Part shown: positions 1-11,919 of the stretch, one piece after another
Layout of the letters: each line of letters starts with the position of its first letter
How positions within the stretch are numbered: the stretch's first letter is position 1
From: Ypsolopha sequella
Lineage: Eukaryota > Arthropoda > Insecta > Lepidoptera > Ypsolophidae
Reading direction: 5' to 3'
NCBI GenBank assembly: GCA_934047225.1
Contig: OW204001.1
Coordinates: 14,740,201 to 14,804,200 of the forward strand
DNA: 64,000 nt
Translations under genes and position numbers: made by a program
The notes under the pieces: model-generated
Told to the model about the DNA's origin: nothing
Seen by the model: only the letters and a program-made list of their open reading frames with translations
The model's database searches: none

Positions 1-136
1 ATTGTATACTGCTTTTATGAGCGTATTTGCCCAGATAAACAACTATTGTTTGGGGTGTACTGTGTGTTATATATGTAAATTGTTTTGGTAAATAAAAGTT
101 TTTTTATTATTATTATTATAACAACTTCGTTTAAGG

Positions 137-431
137 AAATTATTCTCGCTTATAAGAAACAGCATGAAAATATTGTTTAAAATCAAGATTTTTTTAGACT
201 AAAAATAAGTAAAATTGGTTATTTCTTTGAAACCAGTAATGGACTTCGTATGGTTCTTGCACTAAAATACAAGGAAAATATCGTTTACAAAAATAATTTA
301 ATGGAATTTTTTTCCGTCCATCGCATCGTAATGCAGTGCGCGCTTATATGAACGTTATTTCAATGTCGTTTCCGTTGATATTTGTAGTGACAAATATCGA
401 GCTGCTAATTTGGCGATGGTAATCGCCTTAA
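137..431 (-). mobile_element. TTAA-ended short non-autonomous element, copy 1 (5' truncated)
   Basis: The stretch matches the copy at 15152-15669 in the same direction: both carry 'aaacagc.tga.aatattgtt', 'ttgcactaaaatacaa' and 'cagtgcgcgct', and both end in a TTAA. The far end beyond ~137 is missing. About 60 bp present in the other copy is absent after 'tccgtccatcgca'. No open frame of its own is seen. The TTAA ends suggest a piggyBac-type target site, but the mobilising enzyme is not in the window. Confidence 0.6.
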
Positions 432-1914
432 GCATCTAATTTTTATACAATTTTAATTCATATGTTTGACAGCGTAATAAGAACAGCCAAAGGTTTACGT
501 GCGGGCGATCGTACATAAAATTAATGACGAAAGGGATTGAGTATGGTGGTTCCTATGTCTAGCTCTCCCACACCACTGACATTTCCACAGACCACTAAGA
601 CATTAGGCGTCGTAAGGAGGACAAATATTTTTCGACAACACATCAGTGCAATTGTACAACTATACAAATGTCATTCCTTACTATCCCTACTCCATTTCCT
701 TGCTTAGTACCCTCCCCGCGTTACCCCGCAACACCAGAGCGACGGAAACAATAATTGTCACTTGTCCGTGGTTGATAACTTGATAAGATGTCAAATGGCT
801 AAGTGGACATTTCTGTACCTACTTCTGACGCGAATGGTGACAGTCAAAACGCGGGCGAAAACTTTATTTTTTCATTATTGACCAAATTTAAAGCATTCCC
901 TGAATGTGGTAAATTATCAAAAAATTAGGGTAACTTCTACTTATTCGAGGACTATGAAGTATGCTTTACGTTGTAATAAATATGTTATACCAAGTTTCAC
1001 CTACGAAAGTGACATTTATGACGTAACTGTAAGCGTGATTAGCACCAAATTTGCAAAGCATTTAACAAATAAGCAGTTGCATGCATTTCACTCGTATTTA
1101 CGAATTAGCCGCCTTTCCTGCTTTAATCCCTTTTAGAGACTTTTTTATAGAATTCATTGCATATTTACGATTTGTTTTCTATCGTACGTATTACGTACTC
1201 GTATCATCAACATCATTGGGTGCCATCTGTAAAATGAAGTTTGGAGGTCAGTACGCTAAATTTCTTGCGATCCATTGCCGTATCCTTCAGGTCTCTTTTT
1301 TTGTATATACCTAATAGGTAGATAAATAATAATATCGTGCGTTACCCACTTGTTTTTAATAATAACGGATATAAGAAATAAACTAAAGATCGAGTTTCGG
1401 ATGTATGAATTAAATATCCACCTATATATTGATACCAAAGCTCATAGTGTCTTTATTCAGGAAATGAAATTAAACCTAATGCACAATTTTATATGTAAAT
1501 TAAATAATCCTAAGAAAAAAAAAAATAATAAAAGAAAAAGCCCTAAAAAACCCCTACCATAGCTTCATTCCAATCATACCTTCAGTTGATACTAGAGAAG
1601 CCTTCCAAGTGCCACCTGGATCGACCTTCGCACCACATTTAGCATCACTCAGCACGACAGATTATAGGTTCTGACCCACCAAGACTATATGACACTTGGC
1701 TCAAGTCTTTATTACCTGGTAAAAAGGTGGATTGTTGATGAGGTTTTGATCCAACCTGTACCTGTCATCCGCTTATGTAACAATCTGCGTGTTGCGCCAT
1801 ACCGGCCATGATTGGAGTTTTCCTATTATTATCGTCTAGAATTTCAGTCAGTAAGTGAGCTTAGTTTTTCTTCAATTACCTACTCGTTCTTACAGCGTTT
1901 GAGTCTAGTTATTA
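432..1914. other. No gene seen; AT-rich sequence
   Basis: Only short frames without recognisable domains occur here. About 1561-1860 is less AT-rich and reads like decayed coding or repeat sequence on either strand, but I could not assign it. Confidence 0.4.
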
Positions 1915-2065
1915 TGAACTAGCGAACGCCCTGCGCCGTTGCTTGCACAGATCCCGTTTTCTTGATCCCGCGGGAATTTCGAAAAATCCGGCCGTATTCC
2001 TTGTCTTCATTATAAAGGGACCTCTATGAAAAATTACAGCTTTCTAGGTCCAAGGGTTTATGATG
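1915..2065 (+). repeat. 'actagcggacgcc'-type lepidopteran interspersed repeat fragment
   Basis: The start 'gaactagcgaacgccctgcg' and the later 'tacagctttctaggtcca' resemble the copy at 27035-27240. The family is common in lepidopteran intergenic DNA. No protein is encoded. Confidence 0.5.
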
Positions 2066-3044
2066 AGTGAGTCAAGACTTCTCTCAATGTATACCTTTAT
2101 TTATAATGATGATAAAGAACAGATAATAATTGTAAAGCGTCTATAACAAGACCTAGATATAGATAACTTGGAATTTTTTATTCATGTTTTCATTAAAATA
2201 TGAAATGAAATTAAATTAAATTAAATTAAATATATTTATTTATGTAATGTAGGTATAACAGATACACATATTACAGGTCAGTTTTATATATATAGGTAAT
2301 AAAAGTAATTAAATAAATCTATGTGTATAGGTTTTATGTCATAAATAATAAAATGGGGAAATAATAAAGGTTTGGTTTACTTAAATTTAATAAAAAAAAA
2401 CACTTAAATAAAATAAAAATATAGGAATAAGAAATAAATAATACTATAAGTATATGCAATACATATAATAAATATATGCCTAACTCCACCCATTTGATAT
2501 AACATCTTTTGTTCCATATATTATTACGGTTTGTGTTTTCAAGAATTTATAAATTAGTTCCTAAATATTTGTATCTATTCTTAGTTTTTTCCATAATATA
2601 GAATCAAAATATCCTCATTTCATAAGCATTAGGCACAATAATGTACGTTCTAAAAATATACACAAAATAACAACGATTCACACATGACAACTAAGCCCTT
2701 CGAAGAACTGTTTGGTATGCAGTTATCGTCTTTTTATTTTACACGAGAATGTAGGAGTCATTTACTTTTTTATTATAAACCCTTCTTATTACTCACATGC
2801 CCACAAATCACAGTTCAACAAAAATGCGCTTTATTGGCGTTCGATTTTTTATTTACTTCTTGTAGATTTATTAACGTGAACTCCGTTTTTTTCTATCACG
2901 GTACAATATTTGCCTAAAACAAACACTATTTTGAAAAATTGCGATTATTTACACAACGATATAAATATTCTACTTAATCTAGGAGAAGAGAGATAAAAAA
3001 TCTGTTCAAAAGTAATAGAGCACGAAACTTTTCAATTTTCAGAC
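2066..3044. other. No gene seen; very AT-rich, short (AAATT)n run
   Basis: A short AAATT microsatellite lies near 2205-2229. The frame at 2684-2917 has no start context, domain or conserved motif that I can recognise, so it is not called. Confidence 0.4.
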
Positions 3045-3215
3045 CCGTTTCGCAGCCGGATTGTGAATAACCCGCCTTTTTCTCATTAATCGAAACAGAA
3101 CACTCATATTCAAAATTTATTCAATAGCTCCTCGACAAAACCTTATTACCTATGTATTGTGTATGCTGCCATTGCAAAGTTTCCATTGGTTTCTGTAAAT
3201 CGGAATTACAAAAAT
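3045..3215 (+). repeat. Single arm of the 3.9-4.2 kb foldback family
   Basis: The segment containing 'cgcagccggattgtgaa', 'cattaatcgaaacagaacac' and 'ttacctatgtattgtgtatg' reappears in both arms of the foldback at 3898-4210. It therefore looks like a solo arm of the same element. Confidence 0.55.
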
Positions 3216-3840
3216 TTGGAATTTAAAAAGTTTTGAAATCCTAGTCGTAACAGCCACGGCTCAGAGCACGCTATTTTACACTATAATAAAAGATCATAGA
3301 GTTCAGGTCTATTTGATTCAAAATGAGGTGCTCAATGTCAGGTATAACGGCCCTTAATAAAATATATGATTAAATATTAATTAAATAAATATAAAATATG
3401 GGTCAACATTTTACCCAACATACCAACATTTCAGGTCTCTTATCTCATTCCGTCTAAGAGCTAGAGACCCGTGACATACGGACGGGCAAACAGACTGACA
3501 GTGGAGTGATATGAGTAGGGCTTTGGGCACGGAACCCTAACAACCAAAAATCCTGTTATCTTAGCCTAAACACTAAGTTACTACTTAAGCTAAGACCAGT
3601 CTTTCTGCAACATTTCTTGTTTTGGGTTTATATCAATAAAGTAGAAGAGTTAGAAAAGTATGAAATACAAAAATGTTTTCTTTATAAAAGATGATTTATG
3701 ACTCAAATCAAAGTTCTTCCTGTAATAATGAGTTTGCCTCGATGAAAACGATGAATATGCTTTCTAAATCAATTACAGTTCTTATCCTGGTCCAATATCT
3801 TAGGTACCTACCATATATATTCATTTCTTTGTGTAAACTT
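3216..3840. other. No gene seen; mixed repeat debris
   Basis: The tail at ~3470-3540 ends with 'cggaaccctaa', like the termini of the 'ggttccgtacc' repeat family. The rest is AT-rich without a recognisable gene. Confidence 0.35.
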
Positions 3841-3899
3841 ATATTTGTTACAGAAAATCACTTGTACTATCTCACAAATTTATTTAGAACTTCCTGACC
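3841..3899 (+). pseudogene. Exon-like fragment, paralogous to 18461-18721
   Basis: After an acceptor-like 'tttgttacag', about 48 bp match the minus strand at ~18570-18616. Both encode KI.CTI.QIYLELPDR. The match stops where the foldback at 3898-4210 begins, so the exon may have been cut off by that insertion. The function is unknown: the peptide has no motif I recognise, and an uncharacterised repeat ORF is equally possible. Confidence 0.3.
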
Positions 3900-4210
3900 G
3901 AAAAAAACCGCCTTTTCCTAATTAATCATAATAGAACACTTAAATTCAAAATTCACTCAATTGTTATTCAACAAAAAATTATTACCTATGTATTGTGTAT
4001 GTTGCCATCGCAAAGTTTCTATTGGTTTCTGTAAATTAGAATTAAAATTTTTTTTTTTTTTTTTTATTATTCTAATTATACTTTGCGATGGTAGCTTACA
4101 AAACACATTGGTAATAAGGTTTTGTTTAATAACTATTGAGTGAATTTTGAATTTAAGTGTTCTGTTTCGATTAATTAGAAAAAGGCAGATTTTTCACAAT
4201 CCAGCTGCGA
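3898..4210. repeat. Long foldback element (~310 bp)
   Basis: The arms meet near a poly-T tract at ~4050. The left arm reads 'cctaattaatcataatagaa' and 'attcaaaattcactcaatt'. The right arm is its near reverse complement, with 'gagtgaattttgaatttaag' and 'tttcgattaattagaaaaag'. It encodes no protein, and its RNA would fold into a long hairpin. Confidence 0.65.
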
Positions 4211-5036
4211 CACCGCTCTTAAGAATAATAAAGATGCTAGAAATGGGGTAGTTGGAGAAAAAAATACGAGAGGTATCGTGGGACACCCGGTTGGACAGTA
4301 AACAGTATAAACATTATACGAGTATTTGTTACATTTTTCGTCAATATCTCCCAACTAATTTTGGCAGAATATAAACAAGTAACTTTCTAATTTGACAAAA
4401 ATATACCTGACTTAAATTAGGAGAAATAAATCTACGAACTCCAAGATTTTAAACTTTTACACAAAAGGACTTCTGTTCTGAATTTAAATTATTTTTAAGG
4501 AGAGCAAAGCAGTGGTTCGTTAAAAAACCCTGTCAAAAATGAAAGTGATTTAAACTATTTTCTAATCCATATACCTCGTTAATTTACATATATTATAGGA
4601 ATTTGTATTGAATTTATATGTTTTAATAAGAGAAAACAAGTTAATGTGTAGAAACACACAAGACTGATATACTGGTTCTGTTAATGTAATTTAATATTAC
4701 CATTGAATATTAAACCTTCCTTGGTGATCTTTGACGGTTGATTTTGAACTTGAATCTGATTTTTCGAATAATTTAACAACACGAGTTTTTTTCTGACGCA
4801 TTTATCAAACGAGTTTACCCAAGACGACTTATAGTTTTGTTTTCTAATAAGCGTGTTTTTTGTCCAAAATCCTTATATAACTTATATTATTTGAATATAT
4901 CCGTACATAACACGATATAATATAATCGAAAATTTAACTTAATTTGAAAATATTGGAAGATGTTGAGTGACTGCTGAAAATTCGGTACCTAAGGTTCTTT
5001 GTAGACAATTATCTTAACAAATAATTTTCAAAATTT
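4211..5036. other. No gene seen; AT-rich
   Basis: No frame of useful length and no recognised repeat were seen. Confidence 0.35.
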
Positions 5037-5487
5037 GATATTACCCGACCTTGAGTCGACCTGTTCGTTCATAACGTAAAATGTCTGCGCGCGCTGCATT
5101 ACGACGTCGTTGGGTCTCCGGATAGCGCAAAATACGAGAAAATAATACTTTTCACACGGACGCGATGGACGGATAAATATTTCCATAAATAATTTTTCTG
5201 TGCAATATTTCTCTTGTGTTTTAGTGCAAGAACCATACAAATACATAATAAATAAGTGGTTTGAAAGAAATAACCAATTTTACTTAATTTTAGTCTAAAA
5301 ACAGCTTGACTTTGAACAATATTTTCGTACTGTTCTTGTAAAGCAAGAATAATTTTCAGAAATTTGTTTTTTTCTTTATACTTTATACTTTAATATATAA
5401 TAATATATTATTATATATTATTTTTCATAATATTTAAAAATCTCATTTAAGAGTAATTTTCGGATGACACTGGAAGAGGCGCCATAA
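5037..5487 (+). mobile_element. TTAA-family short element, copy 2
   Basis: It is collinear with the copy at 46247-46698, sharing 'ctccggatagcgcaaaata', 'aatacttttcacac.gacg' and 'taattttcggatgac'. The left end is eroded. The right end, 'ggcgcc', runs into a separate 172-bp element at 5488. No protein is encoded. Confidence 0.65.
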
Positions 5488-5659
5488 GGGGCCGACCACA
5501 CAGCGCCGCGTTCTGCGTTCTGTATGGTCGCTATAATCTATCTTCGCTTGGAACTTTACACACACAGACCGCGGCGGGCAAGGTAAACCCGCATTCTGAT
5601 TGTTTAGACCGCAGAACGCACTCAGAGGTCGGCATTTTTCGTCTATGGTGGTCGGCTCC
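5488..5659. mobile_element. 172-bp MITE with TAA duplication (Harbinger-like)
   Basis: Termini 'ggggccgaccaca' and 'tggtggtcggctcc' are imperfect inverted repeats. They are flanked on both sides by TAA (5485-5487 and 5660-5662). A 3-bp TWA duplication is typical of PIF/Harbinger insertions. It sits in the very end of the TTAA-family copy, so it is younger than that copy. Confidence 0.7.
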
Positions 5660-5662
5660 TAA

Positions 5663-7076
5663 TGCATTTGTGACTATTTAAGTTGGCATCCCTTTCATGT
5701 GAGTGCTCTAGAATTCTAGATCCAAGTCATAATAAATGCAGACGACCTTAATGACGTAACTCCACAACTTTAGATGCCACATTTTGTTTATTTTCCGCTT
5801 GAGAAACGTTGATCTAAATAACTGTATGAATATTTTTAAAAGTTGACTTTCTCGCTATACATTTACAGGTTTCTCTGAAAATTGGTTCAAGCTTCTAAAA
5901 CAGAGTACGGCTTATAAAATAATAATTTTAATGGGAAAATTGCAGGTCCTTATATGCCATTACTTGAACAACATTGTTCCCTATAGTCGGAACAAGAAAG
6001 TGGTGACACAATCGTTTGTGTGCCACGTACGTCTAAATAAATATCAATAAGAATGCAAACCACAACGCGAATATTGCCCTGACGCATGACCAAATCTGGG
6101 CAACAAAACTGCCAACCTGTATGCAATTCTTAGCGCATTTATTGAAAGTACATAGCTTAAACTGGTACTTGGTTTGCTTCTTGGAAATAAAATATACCAA
6201 GAGGGTTTAGATTACGTAGCTATTTGTGATTGCTTATAGATCTCGTAGGCAGATCGTGAAGTATGAAATCGAAAATCTTTCACTAAAAGTCAAAAATAGG
6301 TGCAACAACGAGCGTACCGAGGAGGATTGTGATAAGATTACATGTAAATAAATTTGGTGAGCCGAGCGAAGCGGAGCAGAGCCCAGGCAGATCATGATAT
6401 ACCCAATTCTACGATGTGCCGACGTCATACACATGCTGAAACCCGTCGAGGGTACAAAGAAACATACGAGTATTATTGCATTTTGAATGCCCGGTGTACC
6501 TTCTAATTTAATATAGTTTTAAATGAATATACTTGAAAAAAAACATTAAATAAAATATACGTGAGATATATTTCGGGCCATTCGGGCCACAATGAAGTAA
6601 TGAAGTAAAAAGAAAAAAAAAACAGACTGGTAAAAAAAAACTATTCGCATCTGACCTATTCACAAGATATTAAAAAGTGTGTAGTGAGTATATGAGTCAT
6701 GTGACGTTATCCCACTGCATCGATGCAGACCTTTGTCATACTTTATTATTCTCTGCCTTTGTGTTCTTTAGTTTGTTATGTGTAGTTATGCAACGATGAA
6801 ATGGGATGGCACCACGCGGTGAGTGCCGTTCGTGTCCATCTGGAAAACTAAGTACCTAGTTGGAAGGACGTGAGCGGGAGACTAAAACTGAATTATGACT
6901 GTTTTTACAATAATGTTGCCTGCGATTGTGCATCAAGCCACCATATGAACGAACTCTTCCACGTTCTTACTCGTTCTTCCACTGTCTAAGTTCTAAGTAA
7001 TGTCTTACTACTTACTACTACTTACTAAGTAAGTAATGTCTGTTAGGGCTGGTTGGTATCATTGGTATGAATGATT
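5663..7076. other. No gene seen; scattered repeat scraps
   Basis: The stretch at 6560-6600, with 'tatatttcgggccattcggg', is a scrap of the MITE found complete at 56877-57183. A short run of CTTACTA-like repeats lies at ~7000-7030. Nothing coding is recognisable. Confidence 0.4.
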
Positions 7077-7268
7077 TTAGAATGCGAACTGTAAAACACT
7101 GATTAAATTTTGCTCTGTGGAGACGAATATGCGTGTTGAGGGGTAGTCTGTGTTGGTAATAGAATCGGATGCATGTCTGTGATGTTTCATTCTAATGTTT
7201 AATGCGTTTTTCGTCTCACCCACATAGAATGCAGGACAGTACCTGCATTATAGGATGTATATGCAGTT
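7077..7268 (-). pseudogene. GIY-YIG endonuclease relic of a Penelope-like retroelement
   Basis: The minus-strand frame reads NCIYIL, a stop, then CRYCPAFYVGETKNALNIRM, followed by KHHRHAS and more. The pattern YI-x2-C-x2-C-x2-FYVGET, then L-x2-RM and H-R, matches the GIY-YIG nuclease end of Penelope-like elements. An in-frame stop (7248-7250) and the lack of a neighbouring reverse transcriptase frame show that it is dead. Other GIY-YIG carriers are possible, but the intergenic setting favours a retroelement. Confidence 0.55.
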
Positions 7269-7289
7269 ACTTGTTGTGAATTTAGAAAT

Positions 7290-8008
7290 TTGCTGAACAG
7301 CCTTTTCTCAAGTGACGTCACAATAAGGTAAATGGAAGTAGCAGATTTTTGTAAAAATATTCATTGTCATGAGGTTTTTTAGACCACAAGTTCTAAAATA
7401 CGGCTTATTAAACCAAAATCTCAAATGATTTTCGAATTAACACACCTTAACCCAGTAAATCAGGTCTTTCAGGTCTAGTACAGGGGCCCTTGCAACTTGT
7501 GTTAAAGCTCTGTTTTTGAACAATAAATTATTCTAAGCGAATTCACCGCACGCTATACGACACCAGACACACACTTTTCTATGTATATGTATGTATACAT
7601 ATGTATTAATATTTTTTTTTTCATTCTTCCTCTACACTTGAGTCGGATAGAGTTAAACAGCTTCTAGCAGTTTATTTACGTATTTACATATATTTTATAT
7701 AATAAGAATTGCTTTTAAAAGATGAAACAAGTTGTTTTCTAATCAAAATCCATGTAACAATCTACAGTGTTGTTAAAGACGCTCAATTTTATACATCATA
7801 CATTGAAAAATGTGTGATAATTTTAAGTGTTATTTAGTGTTAAATTATTTTGTTTTAATTTTTTTATTGAAATTTTGAAATATTCTTCATGTCTTGTCTT
7901 CTTTTTCTGTGTTGTGTGTGATTGTGACTGTAAATAAACGATTTATTCTATTCTAAAAAAAATATAGTAACAACATCTTCTGCCTTTACATACCACAGCT
8001 TATTTTCT
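7290..8008. other. No gene seen; LINE-like 3' tail near 7960
   Basis: The end 'gtaaataaacgatttattct' followed by an A-run at ~7955 resembles a retroposon 3' tail. The stretch 7290-7445 recurs at ~13830-13985, sharing 'atcatgaggttttttagacc' apart from small changes, so it is repetitive. Confidence 0.4.
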
Positions 8009-8404
8009 TATTTTTCAATGCAAGTGCTCGTAAAGGCCCACTTTTTATGCATCAAAACCGAACAGAAAGTCGATTATTTTGCCCTAGGGCTTTATTATTT
8101 TTTTTTTTTTTTATTTGTTTGCAATGGTTGGCTAACCTGCAGGATTTCCTGTGCACCATAGATGTTACACTTTTTTCCACTGTTTAACGGCTCTGGATAC
8201 AATCCTTTTGAGCCAATCATAATTTAAAGTTCACAAGATTATATTTGTTTTCATTTCCTCACACTATGCATTGAAAAACGTAGTATGATACACGGGCGTA
8301 AAAGCAATAAATTACTCGGTTACGTTTAAAACACTCGCTACGCTCGTGTTTTAAATCGTCCTCGTAATTTATTCCTTTTGGCCCTTGTAGCATAAACTAC
8401 TATT
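8009..8404 (+). repeat. ~395-bp interspersed repeat, copy 1
   Basis: It is nearly identical in layout to 33231-33627. Both begin 'tttttcaatgcaagtgctcg' and end 'gtagcataaactactatt'. Near the end lies the palindrome 'aaaacactcg ctacg ctcgtgtttt', which would form a stable stem. No coding potential is seen and the class is unresolved; a short Helitron-like or SINE-like unit are both possible. Confidence 0.65.
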
Positions 8405-8766
8405 TTAATCACGTGGCTCTACGCATAACAGATAACAATGACTGCAACGCACGCATGCTACAGTTACAAAACGGTAATTAGCTAGAGTAGACCTAGAAGT
8501 ATGTGCGTGCGCAGAATTGATGTCCGACACGAAAGTGATGCGTCTGTTACTGATCAATAGCTATGAATTTTCTGGTAACAAGTTGAGTCGTAAACTTTAA
8601 TTAGAGTTTATGGCTTCAGATTCGGCCTACATTTGAATTTCTGTGGTGAGTTTTGTCGTTAATGAGTACATTGGATCATCAATCTAACATTTTACCATAC
8701 AGTATCCTGTAAAGAGGCAGGAGGCACACTCGTGCCAAAAGTCTACTGTAAACAATTTTTTTATAA

Positions 8767-9059
8767 TTTTTAGGGTTCCGTACCCAAAGGGTAACCAACG
8801 GGACCCTATTACTAAGACTCCGCTGTCCGTACGTCTATCCGTCGGTCACCAGGCTGTATCTCATGAACCGTGATAGTTAGACAGTTGAAATTTTCACAGC
8901 TGATGTATTTCTGTTGCCGCTATAATAACAAATACTAAAAATAGAATAAAATATTTAAGGGGACTCTCATACGACAAACGTGATACTTTTGCCGTTTTTA
9001 TAGATAATGGTACGGAACCCTTCGTGCGCAAGGCCGACTCGCACTTGGCCAGTTTTTTT
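8767..9059 (+). repeat. 'ggttccgtacc' lepidopteran interspersed repeat, near full length
   Basis: It begins 'tttttagggttccgtaccc' and ends 'ggtacggaaccc..cgtgcgc', 'ccgactcgcacttggcc' and a T-run. This is a family I recognise as ubiquitous in Lepidoptera. Shorter relatives occur at 30773-30960, 55255-55420, 56000-56095 and 58853-58921. Confidence 0.7.
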
Positions 9060-9549
9060 CATTAATTATGGAGATTATCTAGTTATGATTCAAAAAGTCG
9101 ATAAACTTACCTTATCCAAAACATTTTGTGTTTTCGAAAAGTCAAACCGCTTACCTGAAACAATTAAGTTACGTTAATTACATTATTATAATTACGGATC
9201 CCCTGGTCTATAATTTTTTACGACTTGCACTTGAACAGTTTATACCAGTTTTTATCAACTTTGCTGTGACCTGATACCGGGTCACCCGTTTTTGCATACT
9301 TGTAACACTGACCGGGTATATTATTGACGTTTTCAGAAAATAAACCACCTACTGACGTAGCGAGTCTACAAAGCGGGAAAACTATGGAGTCGTAGCGCTT
9401 GCTACGCCGTAGCAAAAAAAGGACGTGGGCAGCCCATCGTAGGTGATTTTTTTTTTATCTTTGTTATGATTACTTGTGATAGTCTCGAATTTATTTCTGT
9501 TTATTGTTTTGTATATTTTGTTCATCTTTTCAGGTACGTATATATTTTA

Positions 9550-9880
9550 GGCGGCGGTAGCTCAAACGGTAGAACGCTGGCCTCTCAATCTTGAGACCCA
9601 GGTTCGATTCCCGGTTGGGCATTCACTAATGAGTTTTTCAGAATTTATGTGCCTAGTATTTGCTAACGGTGGTGAAGGAAAACATCGTAAAGAAAAAAAG
9701 CGTGTCTTTGTGCCCGAAGAACGGCGATAGCGTTCACCACACATCAAATTCGGACGTAATAATCATAGGTGAAACGGGTGTACCAAGTATGGTTTGTGAC
9801 ATGCATTTCACAGTTCACACCCGAGAACACCTCTGACACCCCTCGGGGATTCATTTCGTGATTATATTAAATTTTATTTT
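9550..9880 (+). mobile_element. tRNA-derived SINE
   Basis: The head 'ggcggtagctcaaacggtag' is an A-box and 'ggttcgattcccgg' is a B-box, so RNA polymerase III would start here. The body continues with 'ggtggtgaaggaaaacatcg', 'tttcacagttcacacccgag', 'cacctctgacacccctcgg' and an AT-rich tail. The same body occurs in reverse at 59251-59545 and in fragments at 12410, 15679, 19640 and 52128. It encodes no protein and relies on LINE machinery. Confidence 0.8.
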
Positions 9881-10139
9881 ATGTATATAACTTTTTCATG
9901 TCGGTTATTGTTAGATATAAGATTACTATCTCTCTCAGAATGATTAATGATGATGGTATTAGTTACATAAGTAAAAGTAAAACAATTATTATTTCATGGG
10001 CAACATATAATTAAATATATATTAATAATCAATTGAGCAAACAAAACGTGGGATATTTATTACGTAAGATCTGCAATTTCAACATTAATATGTCATCGAT
10101 TATCCAAAAAGTATCACCAGATAACAACTGTTGAAAATA

Positions 10140-10672
10140 ATTCTTGACCTGATTATGATGACCCATAATCTTATCGAACGCCCGACCTATTACATGACGG
10201 TATCGTTTGGTGGGTTTGACTGAGTTCTCAGATCCTGTCAGGGGGTCGCACGCGCCGTTCTTCCAGCGAGACCTGATGATAATGAGTCATAATTTTATGG
10301 AAAGCCTGACCTATACATGACGGTATCATTTGACTGAGTTCTCAGATTCTGTCAGGGGGTCGCGCGCGCCGTTCTTCCAGCAAAGCCTGATGATGGTGAG
10401 TCATAATTTTATCGAAAACCTGATCTATACATGACGGTATCGTTTGGTTTGACAGAGTTTTCAGATCCTGTCATTGGGTCGCGTGCGCCGTTCTTACAGC
10501 GAAGCCTAATGATGATGAGTCATAATTTTATCGAAAGCCCGATATAAACATGACAGTATCGTTTGACCGAGTTCTCAGATCCTGTCAGGGGGTCGCGCGC
10601 GCCGTTATTTCATCGAGGCCTGATAATAATGATGAGTCATAAATAATCTTATCGAAAGCCTGACCCGTGCCT
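10140..10672. repeat. Tandem array, ~114-119-bp unit, about 4.5 copies
   Basis: The unit holds 'cctgatgat..tgagtcataa', 'tgac.gtatc.tttg', 'gagttctcagatcctgtca' and 'gggggtcgcgcgcgccgtt'. The 'gtcgc' landmark recurs at about 10241, 10355, 10474 and 10588. The CpG-rich 'cgcgcgcgcc' core stands out from the AT-rich surroundings. No frame runs through all copies. Confidence 0.85.
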
Positions 10673-11919
10673 TAATTACCTACACATATTATAAAGTGAG
10701 GTTATCCAAAATTCAAAATTATATTGTTACCATTTCTCAATTCATTACATTTAACCTTTTTACTAATCAACAAGTTTCTTGTATAAATTAGGCTGTGCTA
10801 TCAAAATTAATTTGTTATACAAGCAAATACCTTAAAGCATCATAAAATAGCGCCAAATACAAAACAAAAAAGAATTAAAGTCATAAATAAAATTCTCTGT
10901 ACTCTCATAATAATTTCAGCAAGGCTGTACCTCAAGAGTTTTAATGGACAGACCCAAAACCGAATTTCCTTCTTCCTATGCATAATTTAGCACTTTACTT
11001 GGCTCAAGCATATTTCGTGAGGTCCGGAAATTATTTACATAATCTTTTGATCCTTACCTCGATGGAATAAAGGTGAATTTTCAACCGCAGACTGAATAAA
11101 TAGATTGGTATACACGGCGGAGTAAAGTGAGCAAGACCGCTAAAGTATGCAACTGGGTTTGTGGAGCCTACATAACTCATGAGTATGACAGAAATACATA
11201 TTTTAACTATTATAAAAGAGCTGATACCTTATCATTATTTCTATAGAACGAGAAGAAGCACGCAAGCCAATATGGTAACATTTTTACTCAAGAAAAGCGT
11301 CGTCAAAGCACGGAAACGAAGAGCTTTCATAATGTAGAAGAAGCGAAAGAGGTGTCTTAGGACCATAAAAGGAGGAGATTTGCATTCCCTGCCTGCCCCC
11401 CTGGGAAACAGGCGTGAGTAGATATAAGTATGTGTATTTTCATCTTATTTGAAAACCACACATATTGAAAGTTCAGGAGCAAGAAAAATCAAATTGTCCA
11501 GGAAAAGGCAGCACTTTTTGGTAGCCTCAGTAGTTCCATTCCTGGAAATCAATATGCGTAATTGAACTGGTGCCATTAAAAATTTAACTAATGGACACTA
11601 CGGGCATTTATTTAGGTAGATATGGTATAAAACAAAGATACTAATTTTGAGTTTAGTTATTTTATTTAGTAGGGATTTAGCCCTAAATCGTACTTATGTG
11701 AGTGAGGAAATTCCTCGAAGCCCGCACTGGTTACAAACAACTTTATCAGAGTCTGAAGTTTTCGTGAAATTCTGATAAAACATTGGAATTTATTTGCATT
11801 GTATTAGACCAAGTTACAAAAGAATTTCCAGAACCCGGACATAAATGGTTTGTTAAGTTCAAGGCTCATGGAGCAAAAAATTTCTTTCTCTCTCTCCGTG
11901 AACAAACATGACGTCACGA
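10673..11919. other. No gene seen
   Basis: No recognisable coding frame is present. The segment just before 11914 is the target into which the 11920 element inserted. Confidence 0.35.

Noticed and set aside
9550..9625. Functional tRNA gene
   Set aside because: A- and B-boxes are present, but acceptor-stem and anticodon-stem pairing do not hold and a SINE body follows; the reverse copy at 59.5 kb confirms a SINE.
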